Shown here in pieces: positions 8,114-15,732 of a stretch of 39,553 bases of DNA. A program made the translations under genes and the position numbers. The notes under the pieces were generated by a model, which searched no databases, was not told the DNA's origin, and worked only from the letters and a program-made list of their open reading frames with translations. The DNA comes from an uncultured Clostridia bacterium. GTDB lineage: Bacteria > Bacillota > Clostridia > UBA1381. Each line of letters begins with the position of its first letter. Positions within the stretch are counted from its first letter, which is position 1. Location of the stretch: positions 1-39,553 of the forward strand of contig CAJTUY010000016.1 of NCBI GenBank assembly GCA_910579415.1. Reading direction: 5' to 3'.

Positions 8114-9358
8114 ATGGAAAATACAATGAATTACAACGAGGCGATTGATTATATTCACAAAATACCGAAATTTCGCCGACCGCTGGGCAATGCAAATTTA
8201 AAAGCATTGCTCGGCGCGCTTAATAATCCGCAGGACAAGCTGTCGTTTATACACATTGCAGGCACAAACGGCAAGGGGTCAACCGCCGCAATAACTGCCG
8301 AAATATTAAAAAAAAGCGGCTTCGGAACAGGGCTTTTTACATCTCCTTTTCTTGAAGTATTTAACGAACGCATACGAATAAACGGTGAAAGTATATCAGA
8401 TGCTGACCTTGCGGCATATACATCACGCATAAAACAGACAATGGAGGAAAATAAAGCGTATGTATCGGAATTTGCGTTTGTCACCGCGACAGCATTTTTA
8501 TATTTTTTCGAGAAAAAATGCGATATTGTCGTACTGGAGGTGGGTATGGGCGGACGTCTTGACGCTACAAATGTGATACCTGACAGTCTTGTAAGCGTAA
8601 TTTGCAAAATAGGTCTTGACCATACTCAGTATCTCGGAAACAGCATAGAGGAAATCACAGCGGAAAAGTGCGGAATAATACGCAGAGGCGGAACAGTGGT
8701 TTCATATCCGAACGGAAGTATGAATAATCTGATAAGCGATTATGCAAAAAAAATGAATGCGGAGCTTATATTTGCCGAACAGGCATACCCGACCGAAAAC
8801 GGATTTATGTACAAAGAAAAAAAATATCCGCTTTCGCTTAAAGGCTCATATCAGCCTCAGAATGCGGCAGTTTCTCTGGAGATTATAAACTCTCTTTTAA
8901 AAAAAGGCATAAATATACCCGAAAGGGCTGTTACAGACGCTCTTAAAAGCGTACAGTGGGCGGCAAGATTTGAATTTGTATCAGATAATGTAATAATTGA
9001 CGGCGGACACAACATTGACGGTATAAAAGCATTAAAAAAATCGCTTTTGGATTTGAAATGCGATATTGTGCTTGTGATGGCAATGATGTCGGATAAAGAT
9101 TACAATACATGCATACGCGAAATTGCGCCGATTGCAAAAACGGTTATAGCAACTGAAATTCAGATGCCAAGATGTCTTTCATCGGATAAAATAAAAGAAA
9201 TAGCAGACAGTATGAACGTAAACACAATTGTAAATAATAATATTGCCGATGCGTTAAAAACGGCATTATCTCTTGCCGACAGCGGAATTGTATGCGTATG
9301 CGGCTCGCTTTATCTTGCAGGCGAGGCACGAAGAATTTTTCGTAAAAACGAAAAATAA
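8114..9358 (+). CDS. folC: Folylpolyglutamate synthase / dihydrofolate synthase
   Basis: A 414-aa Mur-ligase-type enzyme that adds glutamate to folates, possibly also to dihydropteroate. The family N-terminus YIHKIPKF is followed by the P-loop GTNGKGSTAA near residue 51. LEVGMGGRLDATN (about 142) and KIGLDHTQYLG are the folate/metal motifs. The C-terminal domain has DGGHNIDG and CVCGSLYLAGEARR. Neither the ATG at 8114 nor the one at 8126 has a strong ribosome site, so initiation is probably coupled to the upstream gene, which ends 4 bases earlier. No other folate gene is in view, so mono- versus bifunctional cannot be judged. Confidence 0.95.
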   Translation: MENTMNYNEAIDYIHKIPKFRRPLGNANLKALLGALNNPQDKLSFIHIAGTNGKGSTAAITAEILKKSGFGTGLFTSPFLEVFNERIRINGESISDADLAAYTSRIKQTMEENKAYVSEFAFVTATAFLYFFEKKCDIVVLEVGMGGRLDATNVIPDSLVSVICKIGLDHTQYLGNSIEEITAEKCGIIRRGGTVVSYPNGSMNNLISDYAKKMNAELIFAEQAYPTENGFMYKEKKYPLSLKGSYQPQNAAVSLEIINSLLKKGINIPERAVTDALKSVQWAARFEFVSDNVIIDGGHNIDGIKALKKSLLDLKCDIVLVMAMMSDKDYNTCIREIAPIAKTVIATEIQMPRCLSSDKIKEIADSMNVNTIVNNNIADALKTALSLADSGIVCVCGSLYLAGEARRIFRKNEK

Positions 9359-9361
9359 TGC

Positions 9362-9390
9362 TTGCAAACCGTGTCGGTATATGTTATACT
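9362..9390 (+). promoter_or_regulatory. Sigma-A promoter of rpmE
   Basis: TTGCAA (9362-9367), 17-base spacer, TATACT (9385-9390), just after the folC stop and about 50 bases before rpmE. Confidence 0.75.
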
Positions 9391-9441
9391 AAACAATGGT
9401 ATATTTTGTACTATAAAATTTCAGGAAGGAGGCATACGGCA

Positions 9442-9654
9442 GTGAAAGAAGGAATTCATCCCGATTACAAGCAGACTACCATTACTTGTGCTTGTGGCGA
9501 GGTAATTGAAACAGGTTCGACAAAGGAAAATATTCAGGTCGAAATCTGCTCAAAATGCCACCCGTTCTTTACAGGTAAGCAGAAGCTTGTTGATACGGGC
9601 GGACGTGTTGAAAAGTTCAACAGACGTTTCAACAGACAAACAAAGCAGGACTGA
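9442..9654 (+). CDS. rpmE: 50S ribosomal protein L31, zinc-binding type
   Basis: A 70-aa L31 of the 50S subunit. It is the zinc-binding (C+) form, with CAC near residues 15-17 and CSKC near 36-39. It keeps the family ending with HPFFTGKQKLVDTGGRVEKF. I start it at the GTG at 9442, behind AGGAAGGAGG with 9 bases between, rather than at an in-frame ATG at 9358. That earlier start would place the promoter inside the gene and add 28 unrelated residues. rpsO follows on the same strand. Confidence 0.96.
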   Translation: MKEGIHPDYKQTTITCACGEVIETGSTKENIQVEICSKCHPFFTGKQKLVDTGGRVEKFNRRFNRQTKQD

Positions 9655-9693
9655 TTTTTTCTGCAAAAGCATTTTTTTAGTTTATAAGTTGAA

Positions 9694-9752
9694 CCCGTGC
9701 TTAGAAAACCGAATCACCAACGGTATCCCGGCACAGGGCGATGATTTATCAT
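9694..9752 (+). promoter_or_regulatory. Structured rpsO leader, candidate S15 autoregulatory site
   Basis: CCCGTGC (9694-9700) pairs with GCACAGGG (9731-9738, one bulged A) around an inner ACCG/CGGT hairpin (9708-9711 with 9721-9724). A second hairpin ATGA/TCAT (9741-9752) ends exactly at the AGGAGG. S15 leaders that fold next to the ribosome site and bind S15 are known in several bacteria; membership in a known family was not tested. Confidence 0.45.
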
Positions 9753-9766
9753 AGGAGGTGAACGAT

Positions 9767-10033
9767 ATGACAAAGGAACGTAAGGAACAGATTATAAAGG
9801 AGTTTGCTACTCACGAGGGCGATACAGGTTCTCCTGAAGTACAGGTTGCTCTTTTAACAGAGAGAATTAACCACCTTAACAACGACCATCTTAATGTTCA
9901 TAAAAAGGACCACCATTCAAGAAGAGGTCTTTTGATGATGGTTGGTAAAAGACGTGGTCTTATGAATTACCTTAAGAGTCAGGATATCGAAAGATACCGT
10001 GCGCTTGTTGCTAAGCTTGGTCTTAGAAAGTAA
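9767..10033 (+). CDS. rpsO: 30S ribosomal protein S15
   Basis: An 88-aa S15 of the small-subunit platform, binding 16S rRNA helices 20-22. The family features GDTGSPEVQVALLTERI, HKKDHHSRRGLL and GKRRGLMNYL are all present. The start is the ATG at 9767, 6 bases after AGGAGGTG; the in-frame GTG at 9758 overlaps the ribosome site and is rejected. It sits between rpmE and pnp, and rpsO-pnp is a widely conserved pair. A terminator hairpin separates it from pnp, so some pnp transcripts may come by read-through. Confidence 0.97.
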   Translation: MTKERKEQIIKEFATHEGDTGSPEVQVALLTERINHLNNDHLNVHKKDHHSRRGLLMMVGKRRGLMNYLKSQDIERYRALVAKLGLRK

Positions 10034-10049
10034 TTTTATTGTATATTCA

Positions 10050-10078
10050 GGCAAACGGGTTTTCCCGTTTGCCTATAT
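10050..10078 (+). terminator. Terminator after rpsO
   Basis: GGCAAACGGG, TTTT loop, CCCGTTTGCC (10050-10073): a perfect 10-bp stem. It is followed by TATATATATTTTAT rather than a clean T-run, so termination may be partial. Confidence 0.7.
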
Positions 10079-10089
10079 ATATTTTATGG

Positions 10090-10160
10090 AGATATTTGTT
10101 TAGCAAATAAATAGAGAGATAAATTATACGTTATCGCTGTATTTATCTGCTAACATATCT
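10090..10160 (+). promoter_or_regulatory. Extended hairpin in the pnp leader
   Basis: AGATAT (10090-10095) pairs with ATATCT (10155-10160), GTTTAGC (10098-10104) with GCTAAC (10149-10154, one bulged T), and AGATAAAT (10117-10124) with ATTTATCT (10141-10148). The three right arms are contiguous. The stem stands 32 bases before pnp. In enterobacteria a long leader stem processed by RNase III mediates PNPase autoregulation; the same role here is inference. Confidence 0.5.
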
Positions 10161-10192
10161 ACGGCAATAATAAACAAAGGAGAGAAAAAACT

Positions 10193-12277
10193 ATGTTCAG
10201 AACATTCGAAACAACACTTGCAGGCAGACCGCTCGTAATTGAAACAGGCAAAATGGCTCAGCTTGCAAACGGACACTGCCTTGTACGCTACGGCGATACG
10301 GTAGTAATGGTAAACGTAACGGCGTCACGTGCGCCGAGAGAGGGAATCGACTTTTTCCCGCTTAGCGTTGACTATGAGGAAAAGCTGTATTCGGTAGGTA
10401 AAATACCGGGCGGCTACATCAAGCGTGAGGGTAAGCCTTCTGAAAAGGCTATACTTACAAGCCGTGTTATCGACAGACCGATAAGACCGCTGTTCCCTTC
10501 AGATTTAAGAAATGACGTATCTGTTGTCGCTACCGTTCTTTCGGTTGAGCAGGACAACCCTCCCGAAGTTGCCGCTATGATTGGTACTTCAATCGCAATT
10601 TCTATTTCAGACATTCCATGGGCAGGTCCTATCGGCGGTGTGTGGCTTGGTCTTGTTGACGGCAAGTACGTTATAAACCCGACAGTTGAAGAAAGAGAAA
10701 AGAGTGAAATGCTTGTAACCGTTGCAGGCACAAAGCAGAAGGTCGTTATGATTGAAGCAGGCGCAAACGAAGTTGAAGAAAGCGTTATGCTTGAAGGAAT
10801 AAAGACGGCGCACAAGGAAATAATAGCTCTTTGCGATTTTATCAGCGGTATTCAAGCTGAAATAGGCAAAGAGAAATTCACATATGAGGCTCATGACGTT
10901 GACCACGATTTATACGATGCAATCAAGGATATGGCATTTGAAAAGCTTCAGCATGCTCTTGATACAGACGACAAGAATATACGTGATGAGAGAATAGGCG
11001 TAATTACCGATGAAATTATCCCTGCGCTTGAGGAGCGTTTCCCTGACATTAACGAGCAAATCGGAGAAATCCTCTATAAAATGCAGAAGGAAATCGTACG
11101 CGCATGGCTTGTTGAAGGACGCCGTGTTGACGGAAGAGGTCTTGACGAAATCAGACCGCTTGCGGCTGAAGTTGACCTTTTACCGCGCGTTCACGGCAGC
11201 GGTATGTTTACAAGAGGTCAGACGCAGGTACTTTCAGTAGCAACACTTGCTCCGCTTTCGGAAAATCAGCGTCTTGACGGTATTGATTTAGAGGAAACAA
11301 AGAGATATATCCATCACTATAACTTCCCGTCATATTCAGTCGGTGAAACAAGACCTTCAAGAGGTCCAGGCAGACGTGAAATAGGTCACGGCGCGCTTGC
11401 TGAGCGTTCGCTTGTTCCTGTGCTTCCGTCAGAGGAGGAGTTCCCGTACGCTATAAGAGTTGTGTCTGAGGTTCTTTCATCAAACGGCTCAACATCGCAG
11501 GGAAGTGTCTGCGGTTCAACGCTTTCACTTATGGCGGCAGGAGTACCGATTAAAGCTCCCGTTGCAGGTATCTCCTGCGGACTTATCACAACCGACGACG
11601 GATTTACGACAATGGTTGATATTCAGGGTCTTGAGGACTTCTACGGCGAAATGGACTTTAAGGTAGCAGGTACTAAAAAGGGTATCACATCAATTCAGGT
11701 TGATATTAAAAATGACGGTCTTCCTTATGAAGTTATTGAGGAAGCGCTGAGAAAAACAAGAGATGCGCGTTACTACATCATTGACGAAATATTGTTAAAG
11801 GCTATTCCGGAACCGCGTGAAGAATTATCACAGTATGCGCCAAAATCAGAAACAATGAAAATTGATGTTGACAAGATACGTGAAGTAATCGGTCAGGGCG
11901 GTAAGGTTATTCAGAAAATAGTTGCTGAAACAGGCGCTAAGATTGATATTGAAGAAGACGGTACAATTTATATATTTGCTATCGACCAGGAAAGCGGCAA
12001 GGCAGCAAGAGATGCTATTGAAGCTATTGTCAAGGAGCCTGAGGTAGGCGAGATTTATAACGGTCTTGTAAAAAATATACAGCCTTTCGGAGCTTTTGTT
12101 GAGATACTTCCAGGCAAGGACGGTCTTTGCCACATCTCAAAGCTTGCAGACCACAGAGTTGAAAAGGTTGAAGACGTTGTTAAGGAAGGTGACTGGCTGA
12201 AGGTTAAGGTTATGGAGATTGACCAGAAAACAGGTAAAATTTCACTTTCACATAAGGACGCTGTGGACGCGGAATAG
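10193..12277 (+). CDS. pnp: Polyribonucleotide nucleotidyltransferase (PNPase)
   Basis: Phosphorolytic 3'-5' exoribonuclease of mRNA decay, a trimer in the cytosol. The 694-aa order is complete: first RNase PH domain (about 5-140), alpha-helical linker, second RNase PH domain with the active core (FTRGQTQ, SRGPGRREIGHGALAERSL, GSTLSLMAAGVPI), then KH (about 555-615, IGQGGKVIQKI) and S1 (about 622-690, VGEIYNGLVKNIQPFGAFVEI). AAAGGAGAG precedes the ATG by 7 bases. A terminator follows directly. The structured leader at 10090-10160 suggests post-transcriptional control. Confidence 0.98.
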   Translation: MFRTFETTLAGRPLVIETGKMAQLANGHCLVRYGDTVVMVNVTASRAPREGIDFFPLSVDYEEKLYSVGKIPGGYIKREGKPSEKAILTSRVIDRPIRPLFPSDLRNDVSVVATVLSVEQDNPPEVAAMIGTSIAISISDIPWAGPIGGVWLGLVDGKYVINPTVEEREKSEMLVTVAGTKQKVVMIEAGANEVEESVMLEGIKTAHKEIIALCDFISGIQAEIGKEKFTYEAHDVDHDLYDAIKDMAFEKLQHALDTDDKNIRDERIGVITDEIIPALEERFPDINEQIGEILYKMQKEIVRAWLVEGRRVDGRGLDEIRPLAAEVDLLPRVHGSGMFTRGQTQVLSVATLAPLSENQRLDGIDLEETKRYIHHYNFPSYSVGETRPSRGPGRREIGHGALAERSLVPVLPSEEEFPYAIRVVSEVLSSNGSTSQGSVCGSTLSLMAAGVPIKAPVAGISCGLITTDDGFTTMVDIQGLEDFYGEMDFKVAGTKKGITSIQVDIKNDGLPYEVIEEALRKTRDARYYIIDEILLKAIPEPREELSQYAPKSETMKIDVDKIREVIGQGGKVIQKIVAETGAKIDIEEDGTIYIFAIDQESGKAARDAIEAIVKEPEVGEIYNGLVKNIQPFGAFVEILPGKDGLCHISKLADHRVEKVEDVVKEGDWLKVKVMEIDQKTGKISLSHKDAVDAE

Positions 12278-12298
12278 AATATAGATATAAAATAACAG

Positions 12299-12328
12299 AA
12301 CAGTCTGTCATAACGGCAGACTGTTTTT
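12299..12328 (+). terminator. Terminator after pnp
   Basis: AACAGTCTG (12299-12307), nine-base loop, CAGACTGTT (12317-12325), then TTT. Confidence 0.85.
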
Positions 12329-12368
12329 ACTTAAAATAAATAATTTATAAAATTTTACATATTTATAA

Positions 12369-12397
12369 TTGAAAATATTTATACAATGTTGTATAAT
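12369..12397 (+). promoter_or_regulatory. Sigma-A promoter of pgcA
   Basis: TTGAAA (12369-12374), 17-base spacer, TATAAT (12392-12397), 33 bases before the start. Confidence 0.85.
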
Positions 12398-12429
12398 GGA
12401 TATATAATGAAAATTAAGGAGGAAACAAA

Positions 12430-14163
12430 ATGGGTTACAAGGAAACTTACGAACGCTGGCTCTCCAGTCCTGTCGTTGACGATGAGATGAAGGCGGAGCT
12501 TAAAGCAATCTCAGATAACGAAAAAGAAATAGAAGAACGCTTTTACCGTGAGCTTGAATTCGGTACCGCAGGTATGCGCGGTGTATTGGGAGCAGGCACA
12601 AACAGAATGAATATTTACAACGTAAGACGCGCAAGTCAGGGTGTCGCAAAATATGTCAATTCACGCGGCGCAGACGCGGCTGCGGCAGGCGTTTTAATCG
12701 GATATGATACGCGTCATTTCTCTCGTACCTTTGCTGAAGAAACCGCTAAGGTACTTACCTGCGCAGGAGTTAAGACTTATCTTTTCCCGATTGTACACTC
12801 CGTTCCCGAAGTTTCGTTCGGTATAAGAGAGCTGGGCTGCGCGGCAGGCGTTATGATTACGGCAAGCCACAACCCTAAGGAATATAACGGCTACAAGGTA
12901 TACGGTCCTGACGGCGGTCAGCTTCCGCCTGATGCTGCCGATGTCGTTGTAAACGCTATCAACAGCTATGATATATTTGAAGATGTTAAGTTTATATCTC
13001 TTGACGAAGCAAAGGAAAAGGGACTTCTTGAAATTGTCGGCAGCGACGTTGACGAGAAATTTCTTGATGTAGTTCAGACACAGCAGCAAAATCCGGAAGC
13101 AGTAAAAGAAGTTGCAGACACCTTTAAGCTTATATATACTCCGTTTCACGGTACAGGCTCACGTCCGATAAAGGAAATTTTAAAGCGTATGGGCTTTAAA
13201 AACGTGCTTGTCGTAAAAGAGCAGGACACTGAGGACGGCGATTTCCCGACTGTTAAATCCCCGAACCCTGAGGATAAGGAAGGCTTTGAAATCGCAATTA
13301 AAATGGCTAAGGAAAACGATGTAGACGTTATAATAGGCACAGACCCGGACTGTGACCGTGTAGGTATTGTAGTACGCGATGCGGACGGTATTTACAGAAC
13401 ACTTACAGGCAATCAGACCGGCGCCCTGCTTGTTGAATATATCCTTGCTTCAAAGAAGGCAAAGGGTATTCTTCCGGAAAATGGTGTTGTTATTAAGACA
13501 ATAGTTACAACTGAGCTTGCGGCGGCAATCGCTCATTCATACGGTATTGAAATAATGAATGTGCTTACAGGCTTCAAATATATAGGCGAAAAGATGACCG
13601 AATTTGCCGAAAAGAAAAATCATACTTATCTTATCGGCTTTGAAGAAAGCTACGGCTATCTTGTCGGTACTCACGCGCGCGATAAGGACGGAGTTGTTGC
13701 CACAATGCTTATCGCGGAAATGGCGGCATACTATAAAACACAGGGAAAGTCGCTCTATGAAGCGCTTATGGATATTTACAGCAAGTACGGCTGTTATGCC
13801 GAAAAGACCGTTTCCTTTACTATGCCCGGTAAGGACGGTATGGAGAAAATGGCAAAGCTTCTTGCGGATTTAAGAACCACACCGCCTGCAAAGGCGGCAG
13901 GTATGGACATTGTCCTTTATACAGACTATAAATCACAGACTATCAAGGACACCAAAGGTAATGTTTCTCCTCTTAAAGGACTTCCGAAAGCTGACGTACT
14001 TAAATACAATCTGTCTGATGATAAGACATATTTTATAGTAAGACCTTCCGGAACGGAGCCGAAAATCAAGCTTTATCTCGGCACATTTGCCGAAAGCTTT
14101 GAAACGGCAGAAGCAACCGTTGAAAAGGTACTTAAAGACTGTAAAGAACAGTTTGGACTTTAA
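12430..14163 (+). CDS. pgcA: Phospho-sugar mutase (alpha-phosphoglucomutase type)
   Basis: A 577-aa alpha-D-phosphohexomutase of the long PgcA kind, interconverting glucose 1- and 6-phosphate. All four family loops are seen: catalytic serine in MITASHNP (Ser 146), metal loop GTDPDCDRVG (about 305-314), sugar loop GFEESYGYL, and phosphate loop RPSGTEPKIK near the C-terminus. AAGGAGGA precedes the ATG by 7 bases. It has its own promoter and terminator. With galE and malQ further on it would link galactose and maltodextrin breakdown to glycolysis. A phosphomannomutase side activity is possible. Confidence 0.93.
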   Translation: MGYKETYERWLSSPVVDDEMKAELKAISDNEKEIEERFYRELEFGTAGMRGVLGAGTNRMNIYNVRRASQGVAKYVNSRGADAAAAGVLIGYDTRHFSRTFAEETAKVLTCAGVKTYLFPIVHSVPEVSFGIRELGCAAGVMITASHNPKEYNGYKVYGPDGGQLPPDAADVVVNAINSYDIFEDVKFISLDEAKEKGLLEIVGSDVDEKFLDVVQTQQQNPEAVKEVADTFKLIYTPFHGTGSRPIKEILKRMGFKNVLVVKEQDTEDGDFPTVKSPNPEDKEGFEIAIKMAKENDVDVIIGTDPDCDRVGIVVRDADGIYRTLTGNQTGALLVEYILASKKAKGILPENGVVIKTIVTTELAAAIAHSYGIEIMNVLTGFKYIGEKMTEFAEKKNHTYLIGFEESYGYLVGTHARDKDGVVATMLIAEMAAYYKTQGKSLYEALMDIYSKYGCYAEKTVSFTMPGKDGMEKMAKLLADLRTTPPAKAAGMDIVLYTDYKSQTIKDTKGNVSPLKGLPKADVLKYNLSDDKTYFIVRPSGTEPKIKLYLGTFAESFETAEATVEKVLKDCKEQFGL

Positions 14164-14165
14164 AC

Positions 14166-14194
14166 AAAAACCGCTGCTAAAGGCAGCGGTTTTT
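14166..14194. terminator. Bidirectional terminator between pgcA and the XRE gene
   Basis: AAAAACCGCTGC, loop TAAAG, GCAGCGGTTTTT: a 12-bp perfect stem flanked by A-run and T-run, serving both converging genes. Confidence 0.9.
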
Positions 14195-14222
14195 CTGTAT
14201 CTTTCATTCATATGTATTACAC

Positions 14223-14567
14223 TCAATTGTCAAATAAAGTATACGATAAGTCCGAAACAATCTTAATAAGAAGTTCCTGTTCCTTTGGCGAACGCCCATT
14301 TATAAGCGCAAGCCATCTCTTTTTTACACTATCTGATTTTTCTATGGCATCTGAACTAACCTCTGACATAAGATAATCAAAGGTCACATCAAGAGCGTTT
14401 GCAATTTTAACAAGATTTGTAAGATTAACTCCGCGTCTGCCATTTTCAATCTGCCCCAAATAATTTGGAGCGATATTTACTTTTTCTGCCAGCTGTTCCT
14501 GTGTTAGGCTGTGTTCTCTTCTGCATTGTCTGATGCGTTCACCTATATTTTGCGCTGTATAAGACAT
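14223..14567 (-). CDS. XRE-family helix-turn-helix repressor
   Basis: A 114-aa DNA-binding protein. Residues about 8-66 form a Cro/C1-type HTH (IGERIRQCRREHSLTQEQLAEKVNIAPNY-type helices, recognition-helix region NYLGQIENG, then LTNLVKIANALDVTFDYL). The ~45-residue tail has no domain I recognise and may dimerise. It is divergent from two unknown genes across 159 bases that hold repeated ACAAATTT words and a long palindrome. GGTGAG precedes the ATG. Most likely a local repressor of itself and the divergent pair. Confidence 0.88.
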   Translation of the reverse strand: MSYTAQNIGERIRQCRREHSLTQEQLAEKVNIAPNYLGQIENGRRGVNLTNLVKIANALDVTFDYLMSEVSSDAIEKSDSVKKRWLALINGRSPKEQELLIKIVSDLSYTLFDN

Positions 14568-14582
14568 AATCTCACCGCCTGT

Positions 14583-14625
14583 ACAAAAATTTGTTTAATA
14601 TATACAAATTTATTATAACAAATTT
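14583..14625. promoter_or_regulatory. Repeated ACAAATTT sites over the XRE promoter
   Basis: ACAAATTT occurs at 14604-14611 and 14618-14625, and the related inverted pair ACAAA-AA-TTTGT at 14583-14594. A minus-strand TATAAT (14617-14612) with an extended TG lies between the two direct copies, so a protein bound there would cover the XRE promoter. This suits autorepression. Confidence 0.45.
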
Positions 14626-14642
14626 CTACAAAAAGATTACAG

Positions 14643-14675
14643 TAACATATTGCAATTATATATTGCAATATGTTA
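14643..14675. promoter_or_regulatory. 33-bp perfect inverted repeat, probable operator
   Basis: TAACATATTGCAAT (14643-14656), five-base centre, ATTGCAATATGTTA (14662-14675): 14-bp perfect arms. It covers the -35 box and the whole spacer of the promoter for the gene at 14727, a classic repressor position. It could also fold as RNA or DNA hairpin, but its placement argues for protein binding. Confidence 0.6.
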
Positions 14676-14679
14676 TAAT
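14650..14679 (+). promoter_or_regulatory. Sigma-A promoter of the unknown gene pair
   Basis: TTGCAA (14650-14655), 18-base spacer, TATAAT (14674-14679). The -35 and spacer lie inside the inverted repeat. Confidence 0.7.
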
Positions 14680-14726
14680 TATTTTAGTTCAATAAAACAA
14701 TACCTAAAAAGAAAGGAAGCAAAAAA

Positions 14727-15110
14727 ATGAAATTAACAAACGCAATTGCAGACTGGACCGATAAAAAACTTTTACGAATGGATAAAGTAATCCGAATATC
14801 GTATGAAAAAATGGCAGAAATGATAATAACAGAATACATATCCTGTTCGGATGAAATATTCCATAAAAAAACGCTTAAAACACTTAAAGGCGGATTATTT
14901 CTGACAAGAAAATTAAAATCAAAAAATGAGAGGTATATACTACGCGGAAGCCTTAAGCGTCTTATATCTTTCTCAGGAAGAGTTCTTATATGTATAATTG
15001 ATACAGAAGAAAAGATTTTATATAAACCCGAAAAAAATATCAAATATTCAAAAAAAATATTTAATATTGTTAAGACTGCTGTTGAGAACAATAAAAGGAA
15101 AGGAATGTAG
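14727..15110 (+). CDS. Hypothetical protein, lysine-rich, 127 aa
   Basis: Not recognised. It is a basic, AT-rich-coded protein with no signal peptide and no clear membrane helix; one hydrophobic strand (GRVLICIID) lies near residue 90. Many lysines and a YEKMAEMIITEYISCSDEIF helix suggest a soluble helical protein, perhaps nucleic-acid binding (inference only). AAAGGAAG precedes the ATG by 7 bases and the strong promoter upstream shows it is expressed. The next gene starts 5 bases later. Base composition is clearly lower in GC than the flanking pgcA and pan genes, suggesting acquired DNA. Confidence 0.7.
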   Translation: MKLTNAIADWTDKKLLRMDKVIRISYEKMAEMIITEYISCSDEIFHKKTLKTLKGGLFLTRKLKSKNERYILRGSLKRLISFSGRVLICIIDTEEKILYKPEKNIKYSKKIFNIVKTAVENNKRKGM

Positions 15111-15115
15111 TATTT

Positions 15116-15310
15116 ATGGAAATGGTAATATTTATTATATATGTAGCCTTAGGCTATTGGGCTGTTAATAAAACAATATATGCAAACAAAGTAGTTATTT
15201 ATTCAGACGGTATCGCACTTTGGGGAAAAAAGGTCGGTTTAGCTATGATTATCGGATTTATTCTTATTCCAATAGCCATAGTAAAAACAATTTTAGACAG
15301 ACATAAATAA
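15116..15310 (+). CDS. Small two-helix membrane protein, 64 aa
   Basis: Not recognised. Residues about 3-20 (VIFIIYVALGYWAV) and 40-58 (VGLAMIIGFILIPIAIVKTIL) are hydrophobic and would span the membrane, with a short polar loop between and a basic C-terminus (DRHK). It begins 5 bases after the preceding unknown gene, so the two form an operon under the palindrome-covered promoter. A small membrane protein behind an XRE repressor can be a toxin, holin-like or stress peptide; nothing in the sequence decides. Confidence 0.65.
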   Translation: MEMVIFIIYVALGYWAVNKTIYANKVVIYSDGIALWGKKVGLAMIIGFILIPIAIVKTILDRHK

Positions 15311-15314
15311 CAGT

Positions 15315-15350
15315 AAAAAGAGTAACCTTTTAAGGCTACTCTTTCTATTT
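15315..15350. terminator. Bidirectional terminator
   Basis: AAAGAGTA (15317-15324) and TACTCTTT (15337-15344) with an inner CC/GG pair. It ends the unknown pair on the plus strand and lies against the panD stop on the minus strand. Confidence 0.75.
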
Positions 15351-15728
15351 TATCTCACCATGTTTTTCATATTGTGAAACCTGTGTTATTTTATTATTTT
15401 CATCAACAAATACTACTGTCGGTTTATGCGTTTTTGCTTCATCGGGCGTAAGTGAGCAATAGGCCATAATAATAACCCTGTCGCCTTTGGTTACGCATCT
15501 TGCAGCGGCGCCGTTAAGGCAAATAACTCCCGAATTTTCCTCACCTGCAATTGTATACGTTTCAAATCGCGAACCATTGTCTATGTCAACAACCTGCACC
15601 TTTTCATATTCAAGTATTCCGGCTTCCTTTAAAAGCGCGGTATCAACCGTAATGCTTCCGACATAGTCAAGCTCCGCCTGCGTAACAACAGCGCGGTGAA
15701 TTTTTGATTTAAGCATTGTTATTTCCAT
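15345..15728 (-). CDS. panD: Aspartate 1-decarboxylase proenzyme
   Basis: Makes beta-alanine from aspartate for pantothenate. It is a pyruvoyl enzyme, and the self-cleavage pair Gly24-Ser25 is present in YVGSITVD, placing the start at MEITMLKSKIHR as in the family. 127 aa is the normal length, with the substrate-binding NGAAARC and the GDRVIIMAY strand intact. GGAG lies 7 bases before the ATG. Last gene of panB-panC-panD, 4 bases after panC. Confidence 0.97.
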   Translation of the reverse strand: MEITMLKSKIHRAVVTQAELDYVGSITVDTALLKEAGILEYEKVQVVDIDNGSRFETYTIAGEENSGVICLNGAAARCVTKGDRVIIMAYCSLTPDEAKTHKPTVVFVDENNKITQVSQYEKHGEIK

Positions 15729-15732
15729 AATA

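Noticed and set aside
9358..9441. Longer L31 with 28 extra N-terminal residues
   Set aside because: The extra part is unlike L31, overlaps a good promoter, and lacks a ribosome site, whereas GTG at 9442 has an excellent one.
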